Shown one piece after another: positions 1 through 8,067 of a DNA stretch of 64,000 bases. The translations under genes were made by a program, and so were the position numbers. The DNA lies in NCBI RefSeq assembly GCF_026967805.1, contig NZ_JAPVBG010000001.1:1131143-1195142 (forward strand). Reading direction: 5' to 3'. The notes beneath the pieces were generated by a model. That model searched no databases and was not told where the DNA came from. It saw nothing but the letters and a program-made list of their open reading frames with translations. Source of the stretch: Blastococcus sp. VKM Ac-2987 (GTDB taxonomy: Bacteria; Actinomycetota; Actinomycetes; Mycobacteriales; Geodermatophilaceae). The first letter of the stretch is position 1; each line of letters starts with the position of its first letter.

Positions 1-510
1 GCGGTGAGCTTCTGGGCGGGGGTGCCGCGCCCGGAGGTGGACCGCGAGGAGGCGTGGGGCCGGCTGGTGGACGGCGTCCGCGCGCTGGTCGACAGCCACG
101 GCGGTCGCGGCTACGCCCTCGCCGTCGAGCCCGAGCCGGGGATGCTGGTCGAGGACTGCGACGGCTGGGCCCGGCTGGCCGCGGCGGCCCCGGGGATCAC
201 GCTGGCCCTCGACACGGGGCACTGCGTCGTCGCCGGCGGGTACGCCCCCGAGGAGGCGGTGACCGCGTTCGCGCACCAGCTGGGCACGGTCGCGGTCGAG
301 GGCATGCGCCGCGGCGTCCACGACCACCTGCCGCTTGACGAGGGGGACGTCGACCTGCCCGCCGTGCTGCGCGCGCTGCGGACCGCCGGCTTCGACCGGT
401 TGGTCACCCTGGAGCTCTCCCGCGACGGGCACCGCGCGCACCAGATGGTGCCGCGGGCGATGGCGACCCTGCGGGCCGCGGAGACGGCCGGCGGCGAGGA
501 GGCGACGTGA
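1..510 (+). CDS. Sugar phosphate isomerase/epimerase, TIM-barrel (C-terminal part)
   Basis: The reading frame is open at the left edge, so the true start lies outside the window; the GTG at 4 is only an in-frame codon. The visible 169 residues look like the last strands of a xylose-isomerase-like (AP endonuclease 2) TIM barrel: EPEPGML, then LALDTGH with Asp and His suited to metal binding, then VTLELSRDGHR at the end. Such enzymes isomerise or epimerise sugars or cyclitols with a divalent metal. The stop overlaps the glycosyltransferase start (GTGA), so the genes are translationally coupled. The substrate cannot be told from this fragment. Confidence 0.75.
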   Translation, partial: AVSFWAGVPRPEVDREEAWGRLVDGVRALVDSHGGRGYALAVEPEPGMLVEDCDGWARLAAAAPGITLALDTGHCVVAGGYAPEEAVTAFAHQLGTVAVEGMRRGVHDHLPLDEGDVDLPAVLRALRTAGFDRLVTLELSRDGHRAHQMVPRAMATLRAAETAGGEEAT

Positions 511-1715
511 GGACCTGCTTCGTGAGCCGGCGCTACTGGCCGGCGGTGAGCGGTATGAGCGTGTACGCGGAGAACCTGCTGCGCGAGCTCGTGGCCCTCG
601 GCCAGGAGGTGACGCTGGTCAGCCAGTACCGCGACGACGAGGCCGGGACCCGGGTGTACGGCGGCGGCCCGCCCCCGCCGGAGCGGGTGCCCGCCGGGGT
701 CGAGGTGGTGGCTCTGCCCAGCCGCGGGGAGACGGTCGTCCCGGCGGACTGGGAGGGCGACATCGCCGAGATCGTGCGCACCGTCGTCGGCCTGCACGCC
801 GAGCGACCCTTCGACGTGCTGCACGCCCAGTACGGCTACCCCCCGGGCCTGGCGGTGCTGGCCGCCGCCCACGAGACCGCCCTGCCCGCCGTGGTGAGCA
901 TCCAGGGCGGTGACGGGCACTGGGTGGGCACCTGCTGCAGCACGCACGCACAGGCGATGCGGACCGTGGTGGACGCCTCCAGCGCGGTGCTGATCGGCAG
1001 CGCCAGCTTCCGCGACGAGGTGGTGGGCAACCTCGGCAGCGACCCGGCGCGCTTCACGATCGTCCCCGGGGCGACCGACACCCGGCGGTTCACGCCGGCC
1101 GAGCGGCCCCCGGGCGCGCTGGGCGAGCCGCCGGTGCTGCTGTTCCACGGCCGGGTCGACCGGCGCAAAGGCGTGCTCGACCTGCTCGAGGCGCTACCCG
1201 AGGGGGTGCGGCTGGTGGTCTCCGGCATCGGTCCCGACCTCGACGAGGCCCGGGCCCGCGCCGACGGGCGGACGACGTTCCTCGGCTACGTCCCGCCCGA
1301 CGAGGCGCCGGAGGTCTACCGGTCGGCCGACGTCTTCGTCAGCCCGACCTACAGCGAGGGGTTCAGCAACACCCTGCTGGAGGCGATGGCCAGCGGCCTG
1401 CCGGTGGTGAGCACCGACAGCGTCGGCGTCGTCGACTGCATCCGGCACGGGGAGAACGGACTGCTGCACACCCCCGGCGACATCGCCGGCCTGCGCACGC
1501 AGCTGGACCGGCTGCTGGCCGACGGCGACCTGCGGGCCCGGCTGGCCGCCACCGCGCTGGAGGAGGTGCGGCGGCGGTACTCGTGGCCCGTGCTGGCCCG
1601 CGCGGTCGACGCGGTGCACCGGCAGGTGGCCGGGACGACGCCGGACGCCGGCTGGACGATGCCGGACGGCGTCGACCTCTCCTGCCGGTTCCGGTCGGCG
1701 GCGCACCTGCTGTGA
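507..1715 (+). CDS. Glycosyltransferase family 4
   Basis: A 402-residue GT-B glycosyltransferase. The N-terminal acceptor domain opens with a Rossmann strand and a Gly-containing turn (SRRYWPAVSGMSVYAENLLR). The C-terminal GT4 domain carries LLFHGRVDRRKGVLDLLEAL and the EX7E element SEGFSNTLLEAMASGLPVV around residues 287-305, which binds the nucleotide-sugar donor. The start is the GTG overlapping the upstream stop, and its own stop overlaps the next start by four bases. It probably transfers a sugar to an acceptor handled by the flanking isomerase and deacetylase. The acceptor is unknown. Confidence 0.88.
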   Translation: MRTCFVSRRYWPAVSGMSVYAENLLRELVALGQEVTLVSQYRDDEAGTRVYGGGPPPPERVPAGVEVVALPSRGETVVPADWEGDIAEIVRTVVGLHAERPFDVLHAQYGYPPGLAVLAAAHETALPAVVSIQGGDGHWVGTCCSTHAQAMRTVVDASSAVLIGSASFRDEVVGNLGSDPARFTIVPGATDTRRFTPAERPPGALGEPPVLLFHGRVDRRKGVLDLLEALPEGVRLVVSGIGPDLDEARARADGRTTFLGYVPPDEAPEVYRSADVFVSPTYSEGFSNTLLEAMASGLPVVSTDSVGVVDCIRHGENGLLHTPGDIAGLRTQLDRLLADGDLRARLAATALEEVRRRYSWPVLARAVDAVHRQVAGTTPDAGWTMPDGVDLSCRFRSAAHLL

Positions 1716-2443
1716 GGGTGCTGGCGGTCAGCCCGCACCTGGACGATGCGGCGTTCTCCGTCGGCGGCACGCTCGCCGCCCTCGCCGACGCGGGCCACGC
1801 GGTCACGGTGGTCACCTGCCTGACCGCGAGCGTGCCGCACCCGACCGGCTTCGCGCTGGCCTGCCAGCTGGACAAGGGGCTGCCCGCCGACGCCGACTAC
1901 ATGGCGCTGCGCCGGGCCGAGGACGCCGCGGCGATGGCCACGCTGGGGGCCACCCCCGTGCACTGGGACCTGCCCGAGGCCCCGCACCGCGGCTACACCG
2001 GCCCCGCGGACCTGTTCGCCGGCGTGCACCGGGGTGACGACCTCTGGCGCGAGCTGGCCGGCCGGCTCGCCGTCCTCGCCGCCGACGTCGACCCCGACCT
2101 GTGGCTGGCGCCGCAGGCCCTCGGCGGGCACGTCGACCACCTGCAGGTGCTGCGCGCGGTCGCCGCGCTGGACCCCCCGGTGCTGTGGTGGCGGGACAGC
2201 CCCTACGTGCTGCGCGACCCGGCCGCCGCCCCGGGCCCGGACCTGCCGGCGGACCTGGACCCGCTCCGGCTGCCCCAGGACGCGGGCCGGCGCGCGGCCG
2301 CCTGCGCCTGCTACGGCACCCAGCTGGGGTTCCAGTTCGGCGGGGTGGAGGGCATGCGCTCCGCGCTGGCCGGGTTGCCCGAGGTGCTGCTGGCCGGGGC
2401 GCGGGCCCGCGCGGTGCTCACCGCCGAGCGTCAGGCGGGCTGA
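1712..2443 (+). CDS. PIG-L family deacetylase
   Basis: A 243-residue LmbE-like protein. It begins at the GTG that overlaps the glycosyltransferase stop and immediately shows the metal motif SPHLDDAAFSVGGTL (PHxDD form). A second metal/catalytic segment, GGHVDHLQVL, lies around residue 140. Family members are zinc-dependent N-deacetylases acting on GlcNAc conjugates such as GlcNAc-inositol in mycothiol-type pathways. The coupling to a GT4 enzyme fits a glycosylate-then-deacetylate sequence. Its 3' end overlaps the end of the convergent galE gene by 13 bases. The substrate is an inference. Confidence 0.85.
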   Translation: MRVLAVSPHLDDAAFSVGGTLAALADAGHAVTVVTCLTASVPHPTGFALACQLDKGLPADADYMALRRAEDAAAMATLGATPVHWDLPEAPHRGYTGPADLFAGVHRGDDLWRELAGRLAVLAADVDPDLWLAPQALGGHVDHLQVLRAVAALDPPVLWWRDSPYVLRDPAAAPGPDLPADLDPLRLPQDAGRRAAACACYGTQLGFQFGGVEGMRSALAGLPEVLLAGARARAVLTAERQAG

Positions 2444-3429
2444 TCCGCCGGCAGCGCCGCCCGGCGCCGGGCGTCCCAGCGCCAGGCACCCCAGGCGCTG
2501 GCCACCATCGAGCGCAGGTCGCAGCGGGCCCGGAAGCCGAGGTCGGCGGCGATCCGGTCGACCGCCGCCACCACGCGGGCCGGGTCACCGGGGCGCCGCC
2601 CGGCCACCTCGGGACTGGTGTCGCGGCCGGTCACCTCTCCCACGACGCGCAGCACCTGCCGCACGCTGCTGCCCTCGCCGCAGCCGACGTTGTAGACGCC
2701 GCCGGGGTGGCCGCCGGCCAGCGCCCGGGCGGCGGCCAGGTGGGCCTCGGCGACGTCGGAGACGTGCACGAAGTCGCGCACCGGGCTGCCGTCGGGGGTC
2801 GCGTGGTCGGCGCCGAAGAGGACCGGGCGGCGGCCCTCGTCGAGGGCCTGGAACACCAGCGGCACGAGGTTGGTCGTCCCGCGGTCGCCGAGGTGGGCCG
2901 AGCCGGCCCCCGCCACGTTGAAGTAGCGCAGGCACATCGCGGCCAGGCCCCACGACCGGCTGTCCCGCAGCGCCCACTCGCCGACCAGCTTGGTGCGCCC
3001 GTAGGGGGAGATCGGCCGGCAGTCGTCGTCCTCGGCCACCCGATCGGTGCCGGGCAGCCCGTAGACCGCGGCCGAGGAGGAGAACACCACGCGGTAGACG
3101 CCGGCCTCCCGGCAGGCCCCGAGCAGCGCGAGGACCCCGTCGACGTTCTCGCCGTAGTAGCGCAGCGGGTCGGCCACCGACTCGGCGACCTGCTTGCGGC
3201 CCGCCAGGTGGACCACCCCGCCGACCGGGTGCTCGGCGAGCACCCGGTGCAGCAGCGCCCGGTCGCGCACCGATCCCACGACGAGGGGGACGCCGGGCAG
3301 CCCGGCGAGTCGGCCGACGTCCCCCGCCGACAGGTCGTCGAGGACGACGGCGCCCTCCCCGGCGGCCACCAGCGCGTGCACGACGTGCGCCCCGACGTAC
3401 CCGGCTCCTCCGGTCACCAGCCAGCGCAC
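2431..3429 (-). CDS. galE: UDP-glucose 4-epimerase
   Basis: A 332-residue extended short-chain dehydrogenase. The NAD-binding motif GGAGYVGAHV is at the N-terminus, SSSAAVYG carries the catalytic Ser region, and SPYGRTK is the YxxxK active site. FVHVSDVAEAH and YNVGCGEGSSVRQVL are typical of GalE. It interconverts UDP-glucose and UDP-galactose. I chose the GTG at 3429 because GGAGGAG sits a few bases upstream and the Rossmann strand starts at residue 2; the frame remains open further upstream but without family similarity. It faces the sugar cluster tail to tail and may supply its UDP-sugar. Confidence 0.9.
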   Translation of the reverse strand: MRWLVTGGAGYVGAHVVHALVAAGEGAVVLDDLSAGDVGRLAGLPGVPLVVGSVRDRALLHRVLAEHPVGGVVHLAGRKQVAESVADPLRYYGENVDGVLALLGACREAGVYRVVFSSSAAVYGLPGTDRVAEDDDCRPISPYGRTKLVGEWALRDSRSWGLAAMCLRYFNVAGAGSAHLGDRGTTNLVPLVFQALDEGRRPVLFGADHATPDGSPVRDFVHVSDVAEAHLAAARALAGGHPGGVYNVGCGEGSSVRQVLRVVGEVTGRDTSPEVAGRRPGDPARVVAAVDRIAADLGFRARCDLRSMVASAWGAWRWDARRRAALPADQPA

Positions 3430-3554
3430 CGGCGCCTCCTCCACGGTCGGCCACGACCCTGTGGCGCGCCATCGTGTTGCCTGTGGAGGAGTCAAGCACC
3501 GGGAGCGCCGGTCGGCCTGTCGGGACGACGGGGGACCCGAGGGGGCTGCCGGGT

Positions 3555-4295
3555 TCAGCTCCGGCCGGACCGCGCGAGCAGCTGCTGGGCGGGCAGCCGG
3601 CGGTCGACCACCGCCTCCGCGACGGCGGTCAGCCGCAGGTTGTGGTCGCGGGCGTACCGCCGCAGCACGGCGAAGGCCTCGTCCATCTGCAGCGCGCCCT
3701 GCTGGGCGAGGACGCCCTTGGCCTGCTCCAGGACGATCCGGCTCTGCAGCGCGGTCTGCAGCTGCTCGTTCACGCTGCGCTGGTCGGACTTCTCCTTGTC
3801 CTGCACGAGCGCGACGCTGGCGACGTCGGCGAGCGCCTGACCCAGCGACAGGTCCTCGGGATCCAGGGAGCCCGACGACGTGCCGAACAGGCCCAGAGCC
3901 CCGAGGACCTGGTCGTGCAGGCGCATCGGTACCGCATGGACGCTGGCGAACCCCGCTCGCAGCGCCGCCGGCGCGAACTGGGGCCAGCGGTCGGCCTCGG
4001 TGCGCAGATCGGGCGCACTGACCGGAGCGCCGTCGAGGTAGCAGTCCCGGCACGGGCCGTCGGCGCGCTGCACCTGGAACAGCTCCAGCTGACGGGTGCG
4101 CTCGGACGACGCCGCCACGACGTGCAGCACCCCCCGCTCGTCGGCGAGCAGCAGACCGGCCGAGGCGATGTCCAGCAGGTGGGCACAGTCGGCCGTCAGC
4201 TCGCTGAGCAGGTCCACGACGTCGTACCCGCTGACGAGGCTGCTGGCCAGCCGGACGAACGACCCGGTGACGTCGCGTTCGCGGGAGGCGCTCAT
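3555..4295 (-). CDS. GAF and ANTAR domain protein (second of a pair)
   Basis: A 246-residue protein with a GAF sensor domain at about 25-165 (LLADERGVLHVVAAS, VHAVPMRLHDQVLGALGLF) and an ANTAR domain at about 175-235 (LQTALQSRIVLEQAKGVLAQ, then ALQMDEAFAVLRRYAR). ANTAR domains bind tandem hairpins in nascent RNA and prevent termination. The ATG overlaps the upstream gene's stop (ATGA), so it is coupled to a second GAF-ANTAR protein. The GAF ligand is unknown. No receiver domain is present, so input is probably by small-molecule or redox sensing, or by partner proteins, rather than phosphorylation. Confidence 0.88.
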   Translation of the reverse strand: MSASRERDVTGSFVRLASSLVSGYDVVDLLSELTADCAHLLDIASAGLLLADERGVLHVVAASSERTRQLELFQVQRADGPCRDCYLDGAPVSAPDLRTEADRWPQFAPAALRAGFASVHAVPMRLHDQVLGALGLFGTSSGSLDPEDLSLGQALADVASVALVQDKEKSDQRSVNEQLQTALQSRIVLEQAKGVLAQQGALQMDEAFAVLRRYARDHNLRLTAVAEAVVDRRLPAQQLLARSGRS

Positions 4296-5074
4296 CCCGG
4301 TTCCTCCCTGTGTCGGCCCGGTCCGAGCCAGTCGCCGGGGTCCAGCGACAACCGCCCCTCGACGATCGCCCAGGCCGCGTCGGTCGCGGTCATGTCGTGC
4401 GCGAAGGCGTACGCGCGCAGGAGCAGCAGCGCCTCCGTCGGCCCCACGTCCAGCGCTCCGATCAGCATGCCGGTCGCCTGGTAGACCTCGACCCGCGACA
4501 GCGACGCCAGCTGCTCCCAGCCGTCGCCGCCCTGCAGGGCGGTGTCCCAGTCCAGGCCGGAGCTCATCAGGTCCATGAGCGGCAGCGCGGCCAGCTCCGC
4601 GGCGAGCAGCCCGCCGGTGAGCGCCGGCTCACCCAGGCCACCGGCGGAACGCCGGAACAGGTCGAGCGCACCGATCGGCTTCGACGCGATGGTCACCGGC
4701 AGCGCGAACACGGCGTTGATCCCCGAGCGCACCAGGGCGCCGGCGAAGGCGGGCCAGCGCGTCTCCGCGGGATCGCGGAGATCCGCGACCAGGATCGGCT
4801 GCCCGTGCCGGACGGCGTCCAGGCAGGGACCCTCGCCGAAGGTGAACTGCAGCTCGTCCAGCCGGCGACTCAGGTCGCCGCTGGAACCGAACGTCCCCTG
4901 CGTGCTCCCGTCGTGGGTCAACGACACCGAGGCGCCGTCCACCCGGAAGAGCTGGACGCAGGCCCGGCAGAGCAGATCGGCCGCCGCGAGCGCGGTGTCG
5001 GCACCGGCCATGGCCGTGGCCAGCTTCGCGTGGAGCCCGTCGTCGTCGCTGATCGCGGCCCCCTCGTCGATCAT
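4292..5074 (-). CDS. GAF and ANTAR domain protein (first of a pair)
   Basis: A 260-residue protein built like its downstream neighbour. The GAF domain at about 20-175 contains FGEGPCLDAVRHGQPILVAD and VFALPVTIASKPIGALDLF. The C-terminal ANTAR-like helices at about 185-250 contain LSRVEVYQATGMLIGALDVG and ALLLLRAYAFAHDM. The ATG lies inside the stop of the STAS gene (ATGA). The two GAF-ANTAR proteins are diverged, so they are not a recent duplication. ANTAR proteins act as dimers, and this pair could form heterodimers; that is inference. Confidence 0.85.
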   Translation of the reverse strand: MIDEGAAISDDDGLHAKLATAMAGADTALAAADLLCRACVQLFRVDGASVSLTHDGSTQGTFGSSGDLSRRLDELQFTFGEGPCLDAVRHGQPILVADLRDPAETRWPAFAGALVRSGINAVFALPVTIASKPIGALDLFRRSAGGLGEPALTGGLLAAELAALPLMDLMSSGLDWDTALQGGDGWEQLASLSRVEVYQATGMLIGALDVGPTEALLLLRAYAFAHDMTATDAAWAIVEGRLSLDPGDWLGPGRHREEPG

Positions 5075-5520
5075 GCCGTGTCAGCACTCTCCCACGGATG
5101 CGCCGAGGCGGTGACGGCTTCCACGGCGAGAGCTCCGCGGGCATACCCCGACCACGCCGCACCCGATCGCCCGGTGGCCGACAGGAGCGAGGCGTGCAAC
5201 CAGGTCAGCTGGCGCGACATCCCCCGGAGCGTGACGTCCGTGCCGGACCGCCGCGCGACCTCGACGGCCTCGAGCAGCGCGGCCAGGCCGCGCAGGTTGC
5301 AGAACACCAGGTCCGTGAGATCGAGGACCGCGGATCGCGGACCGTATGCGAGGGCGGCAGCCAGCTCCTCGCGCAGCTGGTCGGCAGTCGTCCAGTCGGC
5401 CTCGCCGCCGATGACGACGACGAGACCGGGGCCTGCGGAACAGGGGGAGACGGACAGTGCCGACGAGAACCGGCGCTCGGGCAGTTGCTGGACGAGCATG
5501 ATGAGCCCCACCGACGACAT
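5071..5520 (-). CDS. STAS domain protein, anti-sigma-factor-antagonist type
   Basis: A STAS fold of about 149 residues: GLVVVIGGEADWTTADQLR and then SAVLDLTDLVFCNLRGLAALL match the strand-helix order of SpoIIAA-like antagonists. The usual phospho-acceptor motif (Asp-Ser-Ser-Gly) at that loop is replaced by Cys-Asn-Leu-Arg-Gly, so there is no obvious serine for a kinase. I chose the ATG at 5520; an ATG at 5499 with GTGGGG upstream and a GTG at 5559 are alternatives. It is the first gene of a coupled STAS, GAF-ANTAR, GAF-ANTAR operon and probably passes a protein-protein signal. Confidence 0.75.
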   Translation of the reverse strand: MSSVGLIMLVQQLPERRFSSALSVSPCSAGPGLVVVIGGEADWTTADQLREELAAALAYGPRSAVLDLTDLVFCNLRGLAALLEAVEVARRSGTDVTLRGMSRQLTWLHASLLSATGRSGAAWSGYARGALAVEAVTASAHPWESADTA

Positions 5521-5694
5521 CAGATGAGCCGACGTCACCAGGGACCGGAGCGACAGCACCGACGATGCGGCGATGCCATGACGCTACGGCGTCGGACCCC
5601 AGCTGTCACCGGTTGCGCCACACCGACCTCCGGCATCGCGCCGTCCGGCCGCCGTCCACCGCCCGTCCACCGCCTGCTCGCCCGGTCCTCCCGC

Positions 5695-7584
5695 TCACGA
5701 CGCCTGCCACCTCGGGCCCGACGCCGGCGGCCGGACGCCTGCGGACCGGTGCGCGGCACGGTCGCCGGCGCAGCGCAGCAGCTCGGGGACGCCGGACGCC
5801 GGGAGCGGTCGGCCGTAGAGGAAGCCCTGCGCGTGCTCGCACCCGACGCTGGTGACGACGTCGTGCTGCTCCAGGGTCTCGACGCCCTCCGCCGTGACGT
5901 CCATGCCCAGGGCGTGCGCCAGGTCGCTGACCGCCGCCACGATGGCCGCGCCCGACGCGTCGTGCCCGATGTCGGCGACGAAGTCCTGGTCGATCTTGAT
6001 CGCGTCCACGGGGAAGCGCCGCAGGTAGCCCAGCGAGCAGTACCCCGTCCCGAAGTCGTCCAGGGTCAGCCGGACCCCCAGGGCCTTCAGGTCGGCCAGC
6101 ACGGCCGTGGCGCGGCTGCCGTCCTCGATGAAGACGCCTTCCGTCAGCTCCAGCACGAGGGCGGCGGGATCCATCTGCGTCCGTTCCAGGACACCGGCGA
6201 CGGTGTCGGCGAAGCCGGGCCCCATGAGCTGGCGGACCGACACGTTCACCGACACGTCCACCGGCTGCCCCGGGTGCTCGGCGAGCCAGCGGCCCCGGTC
6301 GGCGCAGCCGCGCTCCAGCACCCAGGCGCCGATCCCCTCGATCAGGCCGTTCTGCTCGGCGATGCCGACCGTGGTCAGCGCCGGCACCGTGCCGTGCTGG
6401 GGGTGGGTCCAGCGCAGCAGCGCCTCCACCCCGACGACGGAGCGGTCCCGGGTGCGGACGATCGGCTGGTACGCCAGGTCCAGGTGCCCGGCGGACAGCG
6501 CGGTGCGCAGATCGCGGTCCAGGCGGCCGCGGTCACCGGCCGTGGTCGCGCTGCGCTGGTTGAGCGCCTGGTGAGTCGCACCCCCCAGTCGCTTGGCCTG
6601 GTACATCGCCAGGTCGGCGTGGGTGATCAGCTCGTCGGTCACGGCCTCGCCCGGCCCCGAGTAGGCGACGCCGACGCTCGCCGTGCAGCTGATCTCGGTG
6701 CCGGCCACGACGAAGGGGGCGGTGAACGCGTCGCCCACCCGGGCGGCCAGGCGCAGCACGTCGCCCACGTCCACCATGTCCTCGCAGAGGATGACGAACT
6801 CGTCGCCGGACACCCGGGCCAGGGTGTCCCCCGGGCGCACGACGTCGGACAGCCGGCGGGCCACCCCGACCAGCAGCTCGTCCCCGATCCGGTGGCCGTA
6901 GGTGTCGTTGACCTCCTTGAACCGGTCGAGGTCGGCGAAGAGCACCGCGGCCTGGGTGTGCGAGCGGTGGGCGCGCTGGGCGGCGTGCTCGATCCGCTGC
7001 TGCAGCAGCGTGCGGTTGGGCAGCCCGGTGAGCGGGTCGTGCAGCGCGCCGGCGCGGAAGCGGTCGGAGATCTCGAGGGCCTCCTGGCGCGCCTGCGCGT
7101 TGAGCAGGTACGCCGCCGCGACGTCGGCAAGGGTCTGGGCCGCCGCCATGTCCCGCGGGTCCAGCTCTCCGGCCCGGTCGCGGTACAGGTCCAGGGCGCC
7201 GAGCCGGCCGGCGCCGTGCCGCAGCGGGAACGCGAAGACCGCGCGCACGCCCGCGGCCAGCGCGGTGGGAACGAAGTCCAGGAACCGACCGTCGTCCCGC
7301 AGGTCGGGCACCGTCACCGCGTCGCCGGTCTGGTAGGCGGTCAGGCACGGGCCGTGCCCGAGCTCGGTCTGCAGTCGCTCGAAGGCCAGCGCGTCGGCGT
7401 CCGACGCCGCGACGTAGCGCGGTGCCGTGCCGGGCGAGATCAGCGTGACGCCGGCCGCCGTGACGTCCAGGACGTCGACGATCCGCTCGACCAGGTGGTC
7501 CAGGATGCCCTGGATCGGGAAGTCCGTCGTCAGCGTGCGGGCGAAGTCGCTCAGCACCGATGACAGCGTGACCTCGTCGACCAC
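5695..7584 (-). CDS. GAF-GGDEF-EAL c-di-GMP turnover protein
   Basis: A 629-residue soluble signalling enzyme. The GAF domain is at about 20-165 (ELGHGPCLTAYQTGD). A GGDEF domain follows at about 185-345, with active-site motif SGDEF near 260 and an upstream RPGD that fits the RxxD inhibitory site. The EAL domain spans about 365-615, with VGVEALLRW, LELTEG, DDFGTGYCSLGYL and AIKID, so the phosphodiesterase residues look intact. It should make and/or cleave c-di-GMP. The GTG at 7584 has GGGGGCG upstream; earlier in-frame codons give no domain sequence. It lies upstream of the STAS-ANTAR operon in the same direction. Confidence 0.88.
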   Translation of the reverse strand: MVDEVTLSSVLSDFARTLTTDFPIQGILDHLVERIVDVLDVTAAGVTLISPGTAPRYVAASDADALAFERLQTELGHGPCLTAYQTGDAVTVPDLRDDGRFLDFVPTALAAGVRAVFAFPLRHGAGRLGALDLYRDRAGELDPRDMAAAQTLADVAAAYLLNAQARQEALEISDRFRAGALHDPLTGLPNRTLLQQRIEHAAQRAHRSHTQAAVLFADLDRFKEVNDTYGHRIGDELLVGVARRLSDVVRPGDTLARVSGDEFVILCEDMVDVGDVLRLAARVGDAFTAPFVVAGTEISCTASVGVAYSGPGEAVTDELITHADLAMYQAKRLGGATHQALNQRSATTAGDRGRLDRDLRTALSAGHLDLAYQPIVRTRDRSVVGVEALLRWTHPQHGTVPALTTVGIAEQNGLIEGIGAWVLERGCADRGRWLAEHPGQPVDVSVNVSVRQLMGPGFADTVAGVLERTQMDPAALVLELTEGVFIEDGSRATAVLADLKALGVRLTLDDFGTGYCSLGYLRRFPVDAIKIDQDFVADIGHDASGAAIVAAVSDLAHALGMDVTAEGVETLEQHDVVTSVGCEHAQGFLYGRPLPASGVPELLRCAGDRAAHRSAGVRPPASGPRWQAS

Positions 7585-7704
7585 GTCGCCCCCAGCCCAC
7601 GGTGAACTCACCCGCGGGATCTGGACGGGACACGCCACGAGGCGTGGTGGGCGGAACCATACGGGGCCGACCGGCACGGCTCCATTCCTGCGGTGGCCCG
7701 CGGG

Positions 7705-7937
7705 TCAGGCAGCGGCCGGCGTCCGGACGTGCGCCCGCAGGTGCTCGGCGGTCAGCGTGTCGGCCGCCAGCAGGTCGCCCGGCGTCCCCTGGAAGACGAT
7801 CAGCCCGCCGTCGTGACCGGCACCGGGGCCCAGGTCGAGGACCCAGTCCGCCCGCGCGACGACGTCCAGGTCGTGCTCCACGACGACGACCGTCCGCCCG
7901 CCGTCCACCAGCCGGTGCAGCAGGCCGATCAGGAGCT
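7705..7937 (-). pseudogene. UvrA-like ABC ATPase, C-terminal remnant
   Basis: About 75 residues ending at a TGA (7705-7707) match the extreme C-terminus of UvrA and the UvrA-like drug-resistance ATPases: LLHRLVDGGRTVVVVEHDLD (D-loop and H-loop), then DWVLDLGPGAGHDGG and FQGTPGDLLAA. Everything before LLIGLL is missing: no Walker A, zinc modules or signature motif. The similarity stops abruptly near 7935, where a TetR tail begins on the other strand. A full protein would be over 750 residues, so this is a broken gene. Confidence 0.75.
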
Positions 7938-8040
7938 GAGCGGCTACGCGCCCGAGCGGACGTTCGAGTTCGCCCTCGCCCGGCTGCTGGACGGGGTCGC
8001 CGCGCTGGTCGGGGCTGATCGCACGGCGGCGTCCGAAATC
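7936..8040 (+). pseudogene. TetR-family regulator, C-terminal remnant
   Basis: The plus-strand frame reads SGYAPERTFEFALARLLDGV AALVGA (written in two parts), which resembles the last helix of TetR/AcrR regulators. No DNA-binding N-terminus exists upstream; the similarity begins exactly where the UvrA-like remnant ends on the opposite strand. The frame then runs without a stop into the Ada/AlkA gene. The layout suggests a divergent uvrA-like/tetR pair that lost both N-terminal parts in one deletion. The family assignment rests on a short segment. Confidence 0.5.
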
Positions 8041-8067
8041 CGCCAGAGCCCGTCGCCGGGCACTGGC

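Noticed and set aside
2101-3840. A 579-codon plus-strand open frame across PIG-L and galE
   Set aside because: It is Arg/Pro/Ala-rich and overlaps two well-supported genes in other frames.
5535-5759. A 74-codon minus-strand frame between the STAS and GGDEF-EAL genes
   Set aside because: Arg-rich, low complexity and overlapping neighbouring genes; no ribosome site.
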